From contig OY720639.1 of NCBI GenBank assembly GCA_963169105.1, positions 84,364,593 to 84,428,592 on the forward strand: DNA of 64,000 nt, written 5' to 3'. The position numbers and the translations under genes are program-made. The notes beneath the pieces are model-generated. The model searched no databases and was not told the origin of the DNA. It saw nothing but the letters and a program-made list of their open reading frames with translations. Source of the DNA: Ceriagrion tenellum (Eukaryota > Arthropoda > Insecta > Odonata > Coenagrionidae). Of the stretch, positions 46,593 to 59,023 are shown in pieces (position 1 is the stretch's first letter; each line of letters opens with the position of its first letter).

Positions 46593-48149
46593 GTCAAATT
46601 GGAATGGAATACATTCGAGGTTGTCATGCAACCATTTTATCGCCGTTTTGCCTCTGAATTTTGCGCCTCACACATATCCCGTTCTCATCGTAGAGGCATC
46701 GTTGGATATAGTAAACAAGAGTACGGGGAAAACCCGTTATGCATTCAGTCTTGCTCATCAGTCATGTACATTGAAGAGGTAACTTTTAAATGGTTGAGTT
46801 TCTGAAGAAAAAATTATGTTTACGAGAGCTGCTGGCATGGGTTGCACCGCCAAAGCACAAATTTCTTCCACATTGTGAAGATATCCCACGATTTCTTGGG
46901 AAAATATTTCACTTGATCAACAAAAGACAGGCTGACGGCGTCGTTCTTCACTCTACCACAGCTAAGGATACGCTTCGTGATGCCCTAGTTGAATTATGGG
47001 CATCTCCGGCGGCATCTTAATCTCCGTTGATGATCTTACCTCTTACTGGCTAAGCAGTTTCCAAGTATCAGGAAAACGACTCCATGAAAACGTTGCTTTA
47101 GTCAATAAAAATTCAACGCTCTCAACCATAGGATATTATAATGTTTCCACTGATTTTTATGTCTATTTTCAAATCCTACTGGGACTGAATTTTTGACATT
47201 TCATTAGTTTCTCTGTCTCGCCTTTATTAGTTAGGGAAACGACGGAAAGGAAGGCATTCAAGCGTCCGGCAACTTTTCGTTGCACCAACAAAAAAATCAT
47301 TGATCACACCAGTAAAAATGTAATCTGTTGCACTAAAGGAGGGAAAGTTTTCTCACGGAGAAACGGGAGGGTTAAGAATCTTTCCGGATTAGGCAGGGAT
47401 GAGTCGGAGGAGGAAAAATAAAATACGACGCGGATAAAACCGAAAAAATGAAAAGTTTCAAATAAATGGTCGAGGCACACACAAGTTGGTCTCAAAACTT
47501 TTTACCTCGGCAGAGAGAGAGAACTTCTCGTCTCTTTACTTAAATTCCAACTTATTCCCTTTTATACGAGGTCGAGCAAAAGGATAATAGACGCAAACTG
47601 ACTCCACCAGTAAAGGCGTAAATCTCCTGAAAGTTTCGGTGGGGGGGTTAGAAGTCTTCGAAATTGTTTCACTAATCAAAATGAAAAAAAAAACGGAAGG
47701 AAGTTGAGAAAGGGAGAACGGGGCAGCGGGGCCGAGGAGTTCCAACGAATGAAGAGGATTCCGTCGGCCAATGGGAAGATCGTTTTCTCGCAAGGAAGAA
47801 AAGGGACTCATCCTTCAAACGCCGCAATTCACGGCCAAAATGTTTCTTCTTTCTCTCCTTCTCCTTGGCATCGTAGAAAATTAAGGTGGTTCGCGCGAAC
47901 TTTTTCTCTGGTCAGATGAAAGACCGTGCATTTGAATCCACATCCACAAAATAATATTTGGGCGTTTTCTGTGAGCAGACTTGAGATGTAGCGTATGAAT
48001 CAATGTTTCTAGTAATTCTTTTGATAGATACGTTAGTTTTGAGCCGTAGGGTGGACGATATTTGGAATTTCACGTACAAAGTTGCAGTTGACCGAGATTT
48101 AACAACACCTGATTTATGCATAGAGGAGGTCAAGCAAGAGTGAGATGAC

Positions 48150-48235
48150 CAGAGCCTGGGTGACGGAGTGATTAGTGTGATTGCGCTGGATCATGAGAGT
48201 TGAGGGTTTGATACCCTCCCAATTGCTTTTGAATC
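48150..48235 (+). mobile_element. tRNA-like SINE relic
   Basis: GTGACGGAGTGATTAGTGTG at 48161 is A-box-like, and GAGGGTTTGATACCCTCCC at 48202 is B-box-like with a paired T stem. Spacing fits a tRNA-derived head. The remainder is unrecognisable. Confidence 0.45.
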
Positions 48236-49990
48236 TCGGTATTTAGGATGTGGGTTTAGCCTGCTTTTTTATATTTCAAAGCTAAAGATTATGCATTGTG
48301 AGCAGAATGAGAAGTCTTAATGTGTTCGTTTTTTGTGCGTTAACGAGAAAATTCGACTTTTTACAAACTATTTATTTTAAGAAGGCAATTAGCGGTTTGA
48401 ATACTTTGTTTTAGCTTTCGATTTGCTTTCAAAAGAGAAGTTGCAACGTTTTAGAATATGAATGAAAAATTCTTGTTTCTCTTCGAGTATTGCTGCCGAT
48501 TTATTTTAAATATTTTTTGTGCGTGTTTTCGAGTGTTCAGGACAGGTCATGCAAGATTGTGAGTGCGGATTTAAGTCCCGGACTGGTTATGCGAATTTTG
48601 ACGCTTATCCCGCTTTTTAGATTGTTGACAACGTTGAGAAGAGGCAATAGCAAGGATATCGGATGTGAGGATGAGATGAAGCTGTATTTAATGAGGCATG
48701 CTCCTGCATTGATTGATAGTGATTTAATGTGCAAGATCAGTAGTGTCTGCGTATGATGATGGAAGATGTAAATTGTGCAACTATTTTTACTAAGCAACTT
48801 GAAATCAGGTTATTCAAAAGCGAAGAAGTGATGAAAAAGGAAAAGAAAGCGAACCTTTATTTGAAAGTAAATTACAAACAGAGGCGTAACTGTCAACCAA
48901 GGTGGCAGCTTAAGCTAGTTTTATCTTAAAACTCAGACGTGGTAAGCATCGAAATAATAACGGGGCGAAAACTTTGTTTGATTTGACCAAACTCCTCACT
49001 GATTAACTACGTTAGCATGGTTATTTTATGGTTATTCATTTAATATTTTACTATTTAAACAAAGGCTCTGGCGCTGGTTTATTTGATGTGTTTATTTAAA
49101 TTTAAATTAAATGGTAAACCAAACTTTTATTTAACTTTAAAGTTATAAGTTTTTTCACGCAGTTTCCTGAATACGCCTGTTCACCCGAGTTTATTATTTG
49201 TTATTTATAAAACCTAATGTGATAAGTAACGAGTTTATTTTAAAAATTATTTTATAAAGGGTACTTACTGTCGACACTTGTGACGCTATCTCTACGCCAG
49301 AACTTCCTAGATATTTTCGTAGCTGCACCAAAGCGCGCAGTCATTCTATATCCCTTGGAAAATGGCTTATATTTTTTTACTGCCTCCAAAAAGTATGATA
49401 TTGGTAGATGATATTTTTGTAACATTATTTAGCTACGACTTTTATTTGTATAATGACGTTAAATCAATTTAACTTCATGATAAACTGTCGCCCCAGCTAC
49501 TGTAATCAAGTGATTAGAATCGTTTATATTACTATATCCATATAATTTCTTCGAGCCGTTGTCTCATGAGACCACATCGTGAGTGAGATATTAATTTACG
49601 AAGTAACATTAGCATGAGGTCCTCTTTGATACGAAACACTGAACTATAGGCCCCGATATATATTCAAATTTTTTCACGAGAAATTCAATTTCGCGTACCC
49701 TTTCATACCTTTCGTCTTACTCTCTATACCATGGGGAATAATTTATTAAACTGTCTCCGGATCGTTCCTTTTCGGTATTGATTTCATACGAGAATCACTG
49801 CCAAGCGTAGGAGAGCAAACATTTCGTGAAAGATTGGGACGAGAGAAGAGGAATCGGGCGGTATGAATGGGGAAATGACGGCGGAGGCTGATGAAATCAG
49901 TAGGGTGAATGTAATAGGTAGTGAGAAAATTAGTTTTGGGTAAAATAGGTTGGAGCTAGCTTTTCAAGTATGTTTTGAGAAAAAATGTTA
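48236..49990. other. Unassigned AT-rich DNA
   Basis: An 88-codon plus frame and 86-codon minus frame overlap at 48490-48797 without motifs. The rest is AT-rich. Confidence 0.5.
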
Positions 49991-50252
49991 GAATATCAGG
50001 ACTGGCAACGGTGCACCTTCACATGGTCACCCGCTAGTGCGTTTAAGTGTAAAAACTCTGCAGAGGAAAGATAATTCTTCTTGAACGTGACTCGAACCCT
50101 GATTCCTTGATATAGCATCGAGTGCTTCAGCTTGTCAGGAGACAAAGAGGCGTCCTCATCCGCTGAGGATTTCCATGGACTTAAAACGAGCGAGATGTTC
50201 AAGAGAAATACCACTAATTTCCTCAACGACACCAAACCTAGTCCTGATATTC
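49991..50252. mobile_element. Short inverted-repeat element with tRNA-like interior
   Basis: Perfect 13-bp ends, GAATATCAGGACT (49991) and AGTCCTGATATTC (ending 50252), extend inward with weaker pairing. On the minus strand the interior reads CTGACAAGCTGAAGCACTCG then CAGGGTTCGAGTCACG, in A-box and B-box order. The 79-codon minus frame over the whole element has a hydrophobic start resembling a signal peptide, but its overlap with the tRNA-like module argues against coding. Confidence 0.55.
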
Positions 50253-50574
50253 AAAGCTTACAGACTTTTATGTCGTAGAAACAATCCGAGTCGTTCGAAT
50301 AGCTTCACGTAACCACGGACACCCTTTTTTTCGAACGATAGCGCGGATATGATGTCTAACAGATCACTTGTCTTTATAATCTGATATTTCGTCAAATAAT
50401 TATATTTTTTAAAGTTGACTTGACGTACTTATTTAAATTAAGCTCACTATTTTCATACTGCCAAATAGTGATGCTATGGATTTGTCTGTGTATGTTGTAC
50501 AGCTTACCGAATATCTAAACTAAACTTTCTTACACTACACTTACTTACAAAACTTACAAACATCTAAATACTAA

Positions 50575-50755
50575 ACTGCAAGCCGCCTCATTGGCTTGTG
50601 GCAGGGGGTGTTAGCACACCAGCCGTAAAGATGTAAGAGATAGGGTTTTTTGGAGGAGAAATAATGACGTGTATTATGGAAGTGTATTTGGTGGAGCTCA
50701 GTTTTTATTGTAATCGTTTATTTTGCGCATAAAGAACGAGTTCTTGTACCATAGT
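50575..50755 (-). pseudogene. CR1/Jockey-like family B, 3' UTR fragment (copy B5)
   Basis: The plus-strand words AAGCCGCCTCATTGGCTTGT, GGCAGGGGGTGTTAGCACAC, GCCGTAAAGATGTAAGAGAT, GTGGAGCTCAGTTTTTATTG and AAAGAACGAGTTCTTGTACC match the other family B ends. It stops at the FFPRT-encoding part, so it is almost all untranslated region. Confidence 0.8.
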
Positions 50756-51404
50756 GTTAACTTGAAAGAAATTTTGTGATTATAGAATATATTCGTTTAA
50801 TGTCCCACTATTTAAATAAATATGAATTTTCAGTTAAATAGATACAAGCCGAAGTATTTAAACATATTTTTTTGCTTATAAAATGAGTCAAAAATACTTA
50901 CATAATGACAGTTTGACAGCTCGCGGGAAAGTTTTAAGCACAGAGCTGAACTTTACTCATTTCTAGGTCCGTTGTGAACAAACTGGTAGTAATTTGAGTG
51001 TACTATTGTATCTCGTCACTCCACTCGGTACCTCTCTTTTACAATTTTTTGTTCCACGGAAAGTATGCTTTTTCGAACTGGCTCTTAAAACTTCATATCA
51101 GACGGTGGCGTGATCCTATAACTTTACTACTCTCACTGTTGTTTCGCTTTGATCTGTTTGATGAAATTGGAGGAGTGTACTTTAATCAGGTACAGATTCA
51201 ATCCAGTGAACTAAATATTTCATCGCACCGGTTTCTTCATCAATTCAGCGAGGAGAACGTTTGGATATGGCGGAGTTTTAGGTTTTAGGCTGAATGACAA
51301 AAAAAGGGAAAGCTGAAATTCATTTCAATTATTCTATTTTTATACCAAAATAAAATACAGCGCAGTGCCAGATGAAAATACATAATGCAAAACGAAATCA
51401 TCCT
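50756..51404. other. Unassigned DNA
   Basis: A 96-codon plus frame (50998-51288) has no recognisable motif. Confidence 0.45.
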
Positions 51405-51722
51405 AGGCAATCTTATATATCTCAGAACCGATATTTTTCAGAGAGACATAGAGAATATTATCATGACTCCTCACTACATCTCTAGGTCTGACAGATGTGA
51501 TAAAATAAGAGATATATACTGTCAAACAGATAGGTACAAGAACTCGTTCTTTCCGCGAACAATGAGAGATCACAATAAAAATTAAGCTTACTAAATACAC
51601 TCCTATAATTTATGTCACCATTTCATCTCCAAAAACTTACACCTCTACACGGCTCTTGACCTAACACCCCCTTACCACACGTCCATGCGGCGGCTCGCGG
51701 GGTATTATGTAGATGTAGATAG
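51405..51722 (+). pseudogene. CR1/Jockey-like family B, 3' end (copy B6)
   Basis: The plus strand has an open stretch (51385-51585) with FQRDIENIIMTPHYISRSDR then CDKIRDIYCQTDRYKNSFFP and RTMRDHNKN. This is the best-preserved C-terminal end of family B here, stopping shortly after the FFPRT block. The 3' UTR contains TTTACACTC-like and GGCGGCTCGCGGGGTATTAT words and ends TGTAGATGTAGAT. Copy B5 lies about 650 bases upstream in opposite orientation. Confidence 0.85.
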
Positions 51723-51942
51723 TCTAACAGCCCCCATCACATTCACATGTATTAAGAATTCGCCCGTACTTCTGTTCGTTTGAAGGACTTACAGGTGACC
51801 TAGGATGCTGAAAGTTGGCGCAGATACAGATCGTGGTAGGACACTGGTTATAAAAACAGTGAAAATCCAGAACAAAATTTGAGGGGTCATATTTTACCAC
51901 TTATAGGTAACTTTTAGTCTCCTATAAATAAGTATAGGATAT

Positions 51943-53203
<1,261 letters not shown>

Positions 53204-53527
53204 AATCCAATAAATGACGGGGATCGGGTTGGTGTGGTGGCAAGAGTACTGGCTAACCACACGGACGACCAGGGTTCAAATCCCTCCAGAAAATGTTTTA
53301 GAGAAAATCCGATCCCTACTTGAGTGTCTTGTGGAGAGCGCTTCAAGTACCTACAGTACACTGTTTTCGGATGAGACGTTAAACCGTGGTCCCCTTATCG
53401 CCTTTCGTTAAGAGTAGGCTAATGCCGACGCCGGGTTTCTACCCACATTTCCTCCCTTACCTACCTCCTATGGTCCAATTGACTTCAGACTTGACAGTCA
53501 CCTCCCCAAACATTCAATCCAATAAAT
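53204..53527 (+). mobile_element. tRNA-derived SINE with exact 12-bp target duplication
   Basis: The direct repeat AATCCAATAAAT at 53204-53215 and 53516-53527 flanks a 300-bp unit. It begins GACGGGGATCGGGTTGGTGT then GGTGGCAAGAGTACTGGC (A box region) and has AGGGTTCAAATCCCTCC at 53271-53287 (B box with paired T stem). The central part contains GGATGAGACGTTAAACCG at 53369-53386, similar to conserved central domains shared by some animal SINEs. The tRNA source is not clear. It needs a partner LINE for movement; which one is unknown. Confidence 0.88.
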
Positions 53528-54092
53528 CGTGTCTCAATAAAAGAATATATAGGCATCAAGAGCAAAGGAAATTAAATGCTAAGTACAAAAAGACGTTCAT
53601 CAGCTACTAAGAAACGTCGTCTCAAGTTTTATAGCCACAATTAATGAAAGCCTAACGACAGAATATCTCACCATATTCTGAATGTTTCCATGACTTAGAA
53701 AAGTTCTTCGCCGCGAGAAAAAGCCTAGAGAACAGATTTGATCGGGGACCTTCCGGCAATGGTTCATGATAGAAATAAGTTTAACACATGGGCACGCAAG
53801 ATGAAGGATCTTCGAGGAAAGGAAAGAAAAAAAACTGCTGTTGGACTGGGTACGAGATAATAGTTTGGTCAAAAGAAACGCATCCAATTAGTTAACAAGT
53901 CCAACGCCGTTTGAGGAAGGTGATTACGAGACTGAAGAATCCATTATGGTGGGCGTTGTTTACATAATAAAATTGTTACAAAATTGTTTAATTTTCATTT
54001 CTTCCCAAGAAACTGTATATTTCCCCTGCGCTATTGTATTTTCAAATAACCACGGAACTAGCCGCGAAGTTACTTCAACGGAGTCACCCGCT
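53528..54092. other. Unassigned DNA
   Basis: A 95-codon minus frame (53600-53887) has no motif. Confidence 0.5.
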
Positions 54093-54330
54093 AATGTTCA
54101 CTCAATTGTGTAAAATTCACAGTGGAAAAATCATTCGCCTGGACAGGGAATCGAATTCAGATCCCTCTATTTCGCGCCGAGTGCTCTAACCAGAGTTTCA
54201 CAGTAAAAGAGGACGCCTGCGTAGCTTAATTGGCTAAAGCGATCGGCGCGAAATCGAGGGATCTGGGTTTGATTCCCAGTCCAGGCGATTGATTTTTCCA
54301 CTGAGAATTTTACACAATTGAGTGAGCATT
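54093..54330. mobile_element. Palindromic element with a tRNA-like module in each arm
   Basis: The ends AATGTTCACTCAATTGTG (54093) and CACAATTGAGTGAGCATT (ending 54330) are reverse complements, and pairing continues inward for about 100 bases. The right arm reads GCGTAGCTTAATTGGCTAAA, GCGATCGGCGCGAAATCGAG, then TGGGTTTGATTCCCAGTCC, a recognisable cloverleaf-like series with D stem GCTT/AAGC. The left arm has the same in reverse (GGGAATCGAATTC, GCGCCGAGTGCTCTAACCAG). Both fall short of a tRNA gene: position 33 is not T and the acceptor stem has mismatches. No protein frame and no clear target duplication. Confidence 0.75.
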
Positions 54331-54601
54331 CCTACTTTACGGGTGTGTTCTATTGGTTAAAGCAAATCCGTTTCAATTGGGCTAAAAAATAATGATTCAT
54401 TTTTGCAATAAGAGTTGTAAACTTTCGATTTCCGCTGTTTGCATAACTGTTTTGACCGTGGAAGAAACGTGAATTTGTCGAACATCGGGTGATAGCCATG
54501 ACGCGTACTACGGATATCTCCAGAATTCTTTGCCCATGCTGTAAGTGAGAAGCCGTCAACTATATGGAGGATGAAAATATTTAAACAAAGCAGGTTAAAC
54601 A
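54331..54601. other. Unassigned spacer between two palindromic elements
   Basis: Nothing recognised. Confidence 0.5.
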
Positions 54602-54979
54602 CAATGAAATTGCCGCAACCGACCACGACTGGGAATCGAACCATGGACCTACGGATTTTCGGAACAAATCGCAGACCACTACGCTATCCAGTCTTCCTAT
54701 TCCTCGTGTCAATAGTGGTCGTTACAAGGGAAATAGACTTTGAGTACAATATACCAAGGGCGGATAGAAGGAAACTACATCCTAGATGCCCTCTTAGGCC
54801 CTTTCGGTCCAAGATCGACCGCAAGGGCCTAAGATCTAGTTCCCTAGTTTCCGCCAGAATTGCCACGAGAATCAAAAAGTCCGGATAGCGTAGTGGTCGG
54901 TGCATTTACTCAGCAATCTATAGGTCCGTGGTTCAATTTCCGGTCCAGGCCGATTTTTTTCTCGTGGCAATTTCATCGT
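54602..54979. mobile_element. Inverted dimer of a tRNA-derived SINE-like unit
   Basis: Arms start CAATGAAATTGCCGC and end GTGGCAATTTCATCG. The right half reads GGATAGCGTAGTGGTCGG (A box, 54883-54900) and GGTTCAATTTCC (B box, 54931-54942). The left half has the reverse complement of the same (GGAATCGAACC; CCACTACGCTATCC). Sequence upstream of each A box is also similar between halves, so two units face outward from the centre. An inner hairpin, CTTAGGCCCTT..CGGTC with GACCG.AAGGGCCTAAG, lies at 54792-54832. The element at 23678-23977 is a relative. Confidence 0.75.
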
Positions 54980-55000
54980 ACACGAAGCATCACCACAGTG

Positions 55001-55135
55001 TCGCATGTCACAGTGAACACTCTCGAGAACATTTACAACAAATTTCGCACTATGACATCTGGGACTCAGTTCTCCGGGGCAGGTCATGGAAGGGAAGGCG
55101 AAGATTTCTCCTCGGCTGCGGTAGAAGCTAGAACC
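55001..55135 (+). repeat. Dispersed repeat, about 135 bp, copy 1
   Basis: TGTCACAGTGAACACTCTCG, TCTCCGGGGCAGGTCATGGA and GGCGAAGATTTCTCCTCGGC recur in reverse at 58885-59016. The family is unknown. It directly follows the inverted tRNA-like dimer. Confidence 0.65.
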
Positions 55136-56499
55136 AAAAGCCAAAATCAATGTACATAATGTAAGGAGGACCCTCCTCCAAAAAGGAGGTTGGTCCGAAA
55201 ACTTAAGTCCAGGAATTTGCAGGAATTTGAGATTAAAAGGCCCTCTATCGATTGGCTTAATTAGAAATATAACTTTCCGTCCTGGTTTGTCCAATAATTG
55301 CATTTGAAAATAACTATATTTACATTACGTAGTACAGTGGGAGCGGATGCTTGGTACATAAAATATAGATTTAGAGTGTTGAAACCCATGTCATTTACAC
55401 AAAAAACGGATATGACATAAACAAGGATTCAAGAAATTGATTAGTACAAAAATGACGGTAAGTCAAAGACTTAGTTTTTGAGAAATAAAATGGTTATTAT
55501 CGAAATTTTATCCTAGAGACAGGAGTTAGCTGATCGAGGCGCTGGGGTGGGTCATAAATGTGGCAGCGTTGGAAGTGAACTTACACAAATGCCGTGGGAA
55601 TTCAAAAAGAGAGGCACATTTTAGAAGCTGTAATTTGTTTGTTTCACAATATAGTACCACCTCGATCAATGACAAACATCGGTCAAAAAATGAAAAGCTT
55701 CATATAACTCAAACAGGCCCGGTAAAATTCCTAAAACATTTTCTTGTCACATAACAATAATTAACATCACTTATAATCGACTGATCAATTCGGCACTTAC
55801 AGCTTTGACGAAAGCTTGTAATCATAAATAATTATGAATAATACAATCCAGTTGTTTTTAAATCTTAATGTTTACCTTTGTGATTTTGAATTCCTGACTG
55901 TTCATCGTCATAGGCAGAAATAGGCATATATAATTATGACCTTAGGTAGCATTCCTATTCTAAATACCATTAGCCCATCATATATACATACATTTCTTTC
56001 ATTACTCTTTTTTCCATATAATTTCTCACAATTTTGAGCTCTAGCGCCTGAACGGTCGATCTGATCGAAATTTCGACATCCAATTTTTTGTAGGCATCAA
56101 AATGTTAATTCAAACGTTTAGTTTTTAACTTTTTTGAAGGAAACAATATTTTAAAAGCGAGTTACGATGGTGAAAACAAAATTTTGGATGCCAGTGAAAA
56201 AAACCATGAAAAAAAGAAGAAATAATTATTCCACTTCAGAGAATCGGACCTCACGCCTTCCAGTTCTTAAACCGTTACCTTTCCTCTCGTCCACCGCGAA
56301 ATTGGATGTAGCGAGAGTGTAGCAGGAATTAAATGAAATAAAATTACAAAAACAATGTATGAAGTACGTTATGGTACTGATCTCCACAATTACACCATTC
56401 ATTGTACAATTTAGTCCTGAAAAGGACTATTATGTGTTATGAGAACTTTTAAAAAGAACTTATTCAATATTCAAACATAGCAAGTAACAAATGATGTGG
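55136..56499. other. Unassigned DNA
   Basis: A short hairpin, GGAGGACCCTCCTCCAAAAA with GGAGG words, lies near 55162-55190. The rest is AT-rich with no recognised feature. Confidence 0.5.
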
Positions 56500-56650
56500 T
56501 ACGAAGTCACTCGCACGGGTGCGTATACACCAAGGTTGAAATTCGCTAAGAAAAAATCATTTGACTTGACCGGGATTCGAACCCGGATTTCCCAATTTTC
56601 GGTCAGGTGTGTTAGCCATTTACACCACCAAGCCATCTACATTCAAGGTG
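56500..56650 (-). mobile_element. tRNA-derived SINE, family C, best copy
   Basis: The minus strand reads GATGGCTTGGTGGTGTAAAT, GGCTAACACACCTGACCG, AAAATTGGGAAATCCGGGTT and CGAATCCCGGTCAAGTC. The T arm CCGGG/CCCGG around TTCGAAT is perfect, and the A box is GGTGGTGTAAATGGC. The tail leads to TTGGTGTATACGCACCC. Related copies are at 11685, 29975 and 57450. A promoter-competent head is possible but the acceptor stem is not tRNA-like. Confidence 0.75.
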
Positions 56651-57449
56651 AATTTCGACGGGGGTTTATGCGAAGTGTTTAAAGTAGGAAAGCACTTCTT
56701 TACACGCACGTCAAACGGGGCATCAACAAACTTCAGTACATCATTGCCAAAGTTTCTAGAAATTATTTAACCCTGAAATAAATGTAAATGTAGGGTTTAC
56801 TTGAAAAAACATTGTCTTATAGCAATCACATGAATTTTGACATATTTCTGGTGATATATATAGTTGAAAAGTTTCATAAATCTAATTACTAATTTAAGCA
56901 TAATCGCTGCACAAATCCATTCTCGACATTCGATTAAAAAATCTTTTCGTAGACTGGTTTTCCTAATATTCATTTTTAATGCAATATTTCAACTTTCCTC
57001 TAAATTAAATATATTACAAATCAAAGCAGTATTCTTTAAAAGGATCATGTATGTAACTAAAACAATCGGGATGACGCTAGAATTATGACTCACTCAGTCG
57101 CGAACCAAGCTCCTTAATAGTTTTCACTGTTTTTCACCGTATCACATAAAAACTTGAAATTATGCCGCCATAGAGACATTGTTAATACCAACACAAAAAC
57201 AGAAACTGGATCCTAAATTACCTCGTAAGTAAGAAATCATTCCCAAAAATCAATACCGATCCGCGATTCAAGTTGAATATTTGACAAATTTTCAATCTCT
57301 GATATCTCAAAACGATGATGTACGCAGTCTAGCGCACAGAATCTAAGATATATAACCGAAGAGGGTGAATAATTGAATGAGTAATTAATTAAATGAATAA
57401 TTATTACCCTCAAACCTAGAACTACTATTTACCGATCATTTGTTTGACA
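56651..57449. other. Unassigned AT-rich DNA
   Basis: A 74-codon plus frame at 56864-57088 has no motif. Confidence 0.5.
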
Positions 57450-57590
57450 GATACACTATCAGTGGAGTAACGGTTTAACATACCTGCATACCTGACTGAC
57501 AATTGGGAGATCTGGATTCGAGTCCCGGTCGACTCAAATGATATTTTTACTGCCACAGTGTACCCTCTATTGTGTATACTTTTTAACGCA
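57450..57590 (+). mobile_element. tRNA-derived SINE relic, family C
   Basis: The plus strand reads CAGTGGAGTAACGGTTTAAC (A-box-like), ACCTGACTGACAATTGGGAG and ATCTGGATTCGAGTCCCGG (B box), followed by TCGACTCAAATGATATTTTT. It matches the family C copy at 56500-56650 in reverse orientation. Confidence 0.7.
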
Positions 57591-58884
57591 GAAGTTTTGT
57601 GACTATTCAGAGATCGAATGTGAGAAATATTTATTATTGATAACAAATAGAAAAATAAACTACTTGATGAAATAGAATTAAAGAATTCGTATGAAGATGA
57701 TAAGAATGACCATTTTGGTTACATTACAATAGTTCGTACAACAAACTGATATATTTAATGTAGTTGAAGAGGACAGGACGACGATACCGATCGAAGATGA
57801 CTTAGAAAACCAAGACAATGCAGATTGAATTTACCGAAACTCCCCATTGCCTATATTACTAGCAGAATTCCTTTAATAATTAATATTATGAGCGGTAAAA
57901 TAGAGTATAGCTTGGCGATATATCACTTTCAGTTTTGACGCCATAGTAGAGTCACATAAGTTATTTACTCTACCCATGTATTGAAATTTTGTAGCGCACG
58001 GATTGAATATAATAGGAAATTAAAATTCAACAGAGAATTTGGTAGGGTACTCACTTTCTCCAGACATGCCTCATGAAGATGAAACAACGAATCTCACTCA
58101 CCTGAAAAAAAAAGAAGAATCAGTACGACTATTTACAATCAAATCTCAACACATCAGATATTAAATGATTTTGTAGCCACAATCTTAGCTACTACATTGG
58201 AATATCAGCTCAAGGCGTTCAATGTACTAAAGTCCATAGTTTATCTCTCATTCGTAACTTAAGAAAAATTCACATGCATAAAAGGATCAAGATGAAAATA
58301 CAAAGGGAAGTAAATGACTCTATTGAGTTCACCTCCATCACGAGACTAGAAAAAAATCACTACGGTAATGTGGACCATTGATGTAAACAGCACTGTAGAT
58401 ATTAGATGATTCCACCATGGAACATAAGAATAATTCATGGAATATTTCAACGATTAAATGCTTGGAGACGGATATTTCAACACGTGAAAACAAGAGATGC
58501 AATTTGTAACGCTCGCCATGTTTGATTAACTAACGCTTAAACAAAAATGCTGCAGCTAGTCAACATGAATGAAGGATTCAAAATGAATTATTGGAGATGT
58601 TCATTGGTGCGTAGGAAGGTTTTAAATGTAGCACCATTTGCCTTAGTGGGTCAATTCATTTTTTTAGGCAGGTGATCGAATAATTAACACCTGCACGCCG
58701 AGAGTTAAAACTCATAGAGCCATTAATTGTGCGTTGAGTTGTGCCAATAATAATGCATAACAGCGTATTCTCGAAAAAAATCGGTGGAAAGGAATCGGGC
58801 TTCTCTACACTACTATCGCAAGAGACCAAGGAATCTAGGGCTTACGGGTACGGTATACCTCGGCCGGGAAAAGTCTTCATGTAC
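57591..58884. other. Unassigned AT-rich DNA
   Basis: No recognised feature. Confidence 0.5.
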
Positions 58885-59016
58885 TGGCTCTTACGCAGCC
58901 TAGGAGAGATCTTCGCTTCCCCCTCCATTATCTGCCCCGGACAACAGCACTGCTGATGGCACCGAGTAAATTGCGTTGCAAAGGTTCACAAGAATGTTCA
59001 CTGTGACGTTCTTATG
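58885..59016 (-). repeat. Dispersed repeat, about 135 bp, copy 2
   Basis: The minus strand reads GTCACAGTGAACATTCTTGT, TGTCCGGGGCAGATAATGGA and GAAGCGAAGATCTCTCCTAG, matching the copy at 55001-55135. Confidence 0.65.
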
Positions 59017-59023
59017 CGTAATT

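Larger units (their letters stand above)
43754..48149. other. Long unassigned stretch
   Basis: No gene is convincingly present. A 61-codon frame at 44137-44322 has a hydrophobic N-terminal half, and a 76-codon frame at 46790-47020 has no recognised motif. One TATA-like site and a direct-repeat pair are listed separately. GC-richer patches occur at 46160-46340 and 47640-47900. Confidence 0.5.

Noticed and set aside
49996..50235. 79-codon minus-strand frame with a signal-peptide-like start
   Set aside because: It spans the whole inverted-repeat element and overlaps its tRNA-like module; no relatives are known to me and no conserved motif is seen.
54215..54295. Possible functional tRNA gene
   Set aside because: D and T arms pair, but the anticodon loop lacks T at position 33, the acceptor stem is mismatched, and the sequence is one arm of a palindromic repeat.
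56565..56650. Possible functional tRNA gene on the minus strand
   Set aside because: The T arm is perfect, but the acceptor stem does not pair and three other copies of the same unit with tails are present; it is a SINE.
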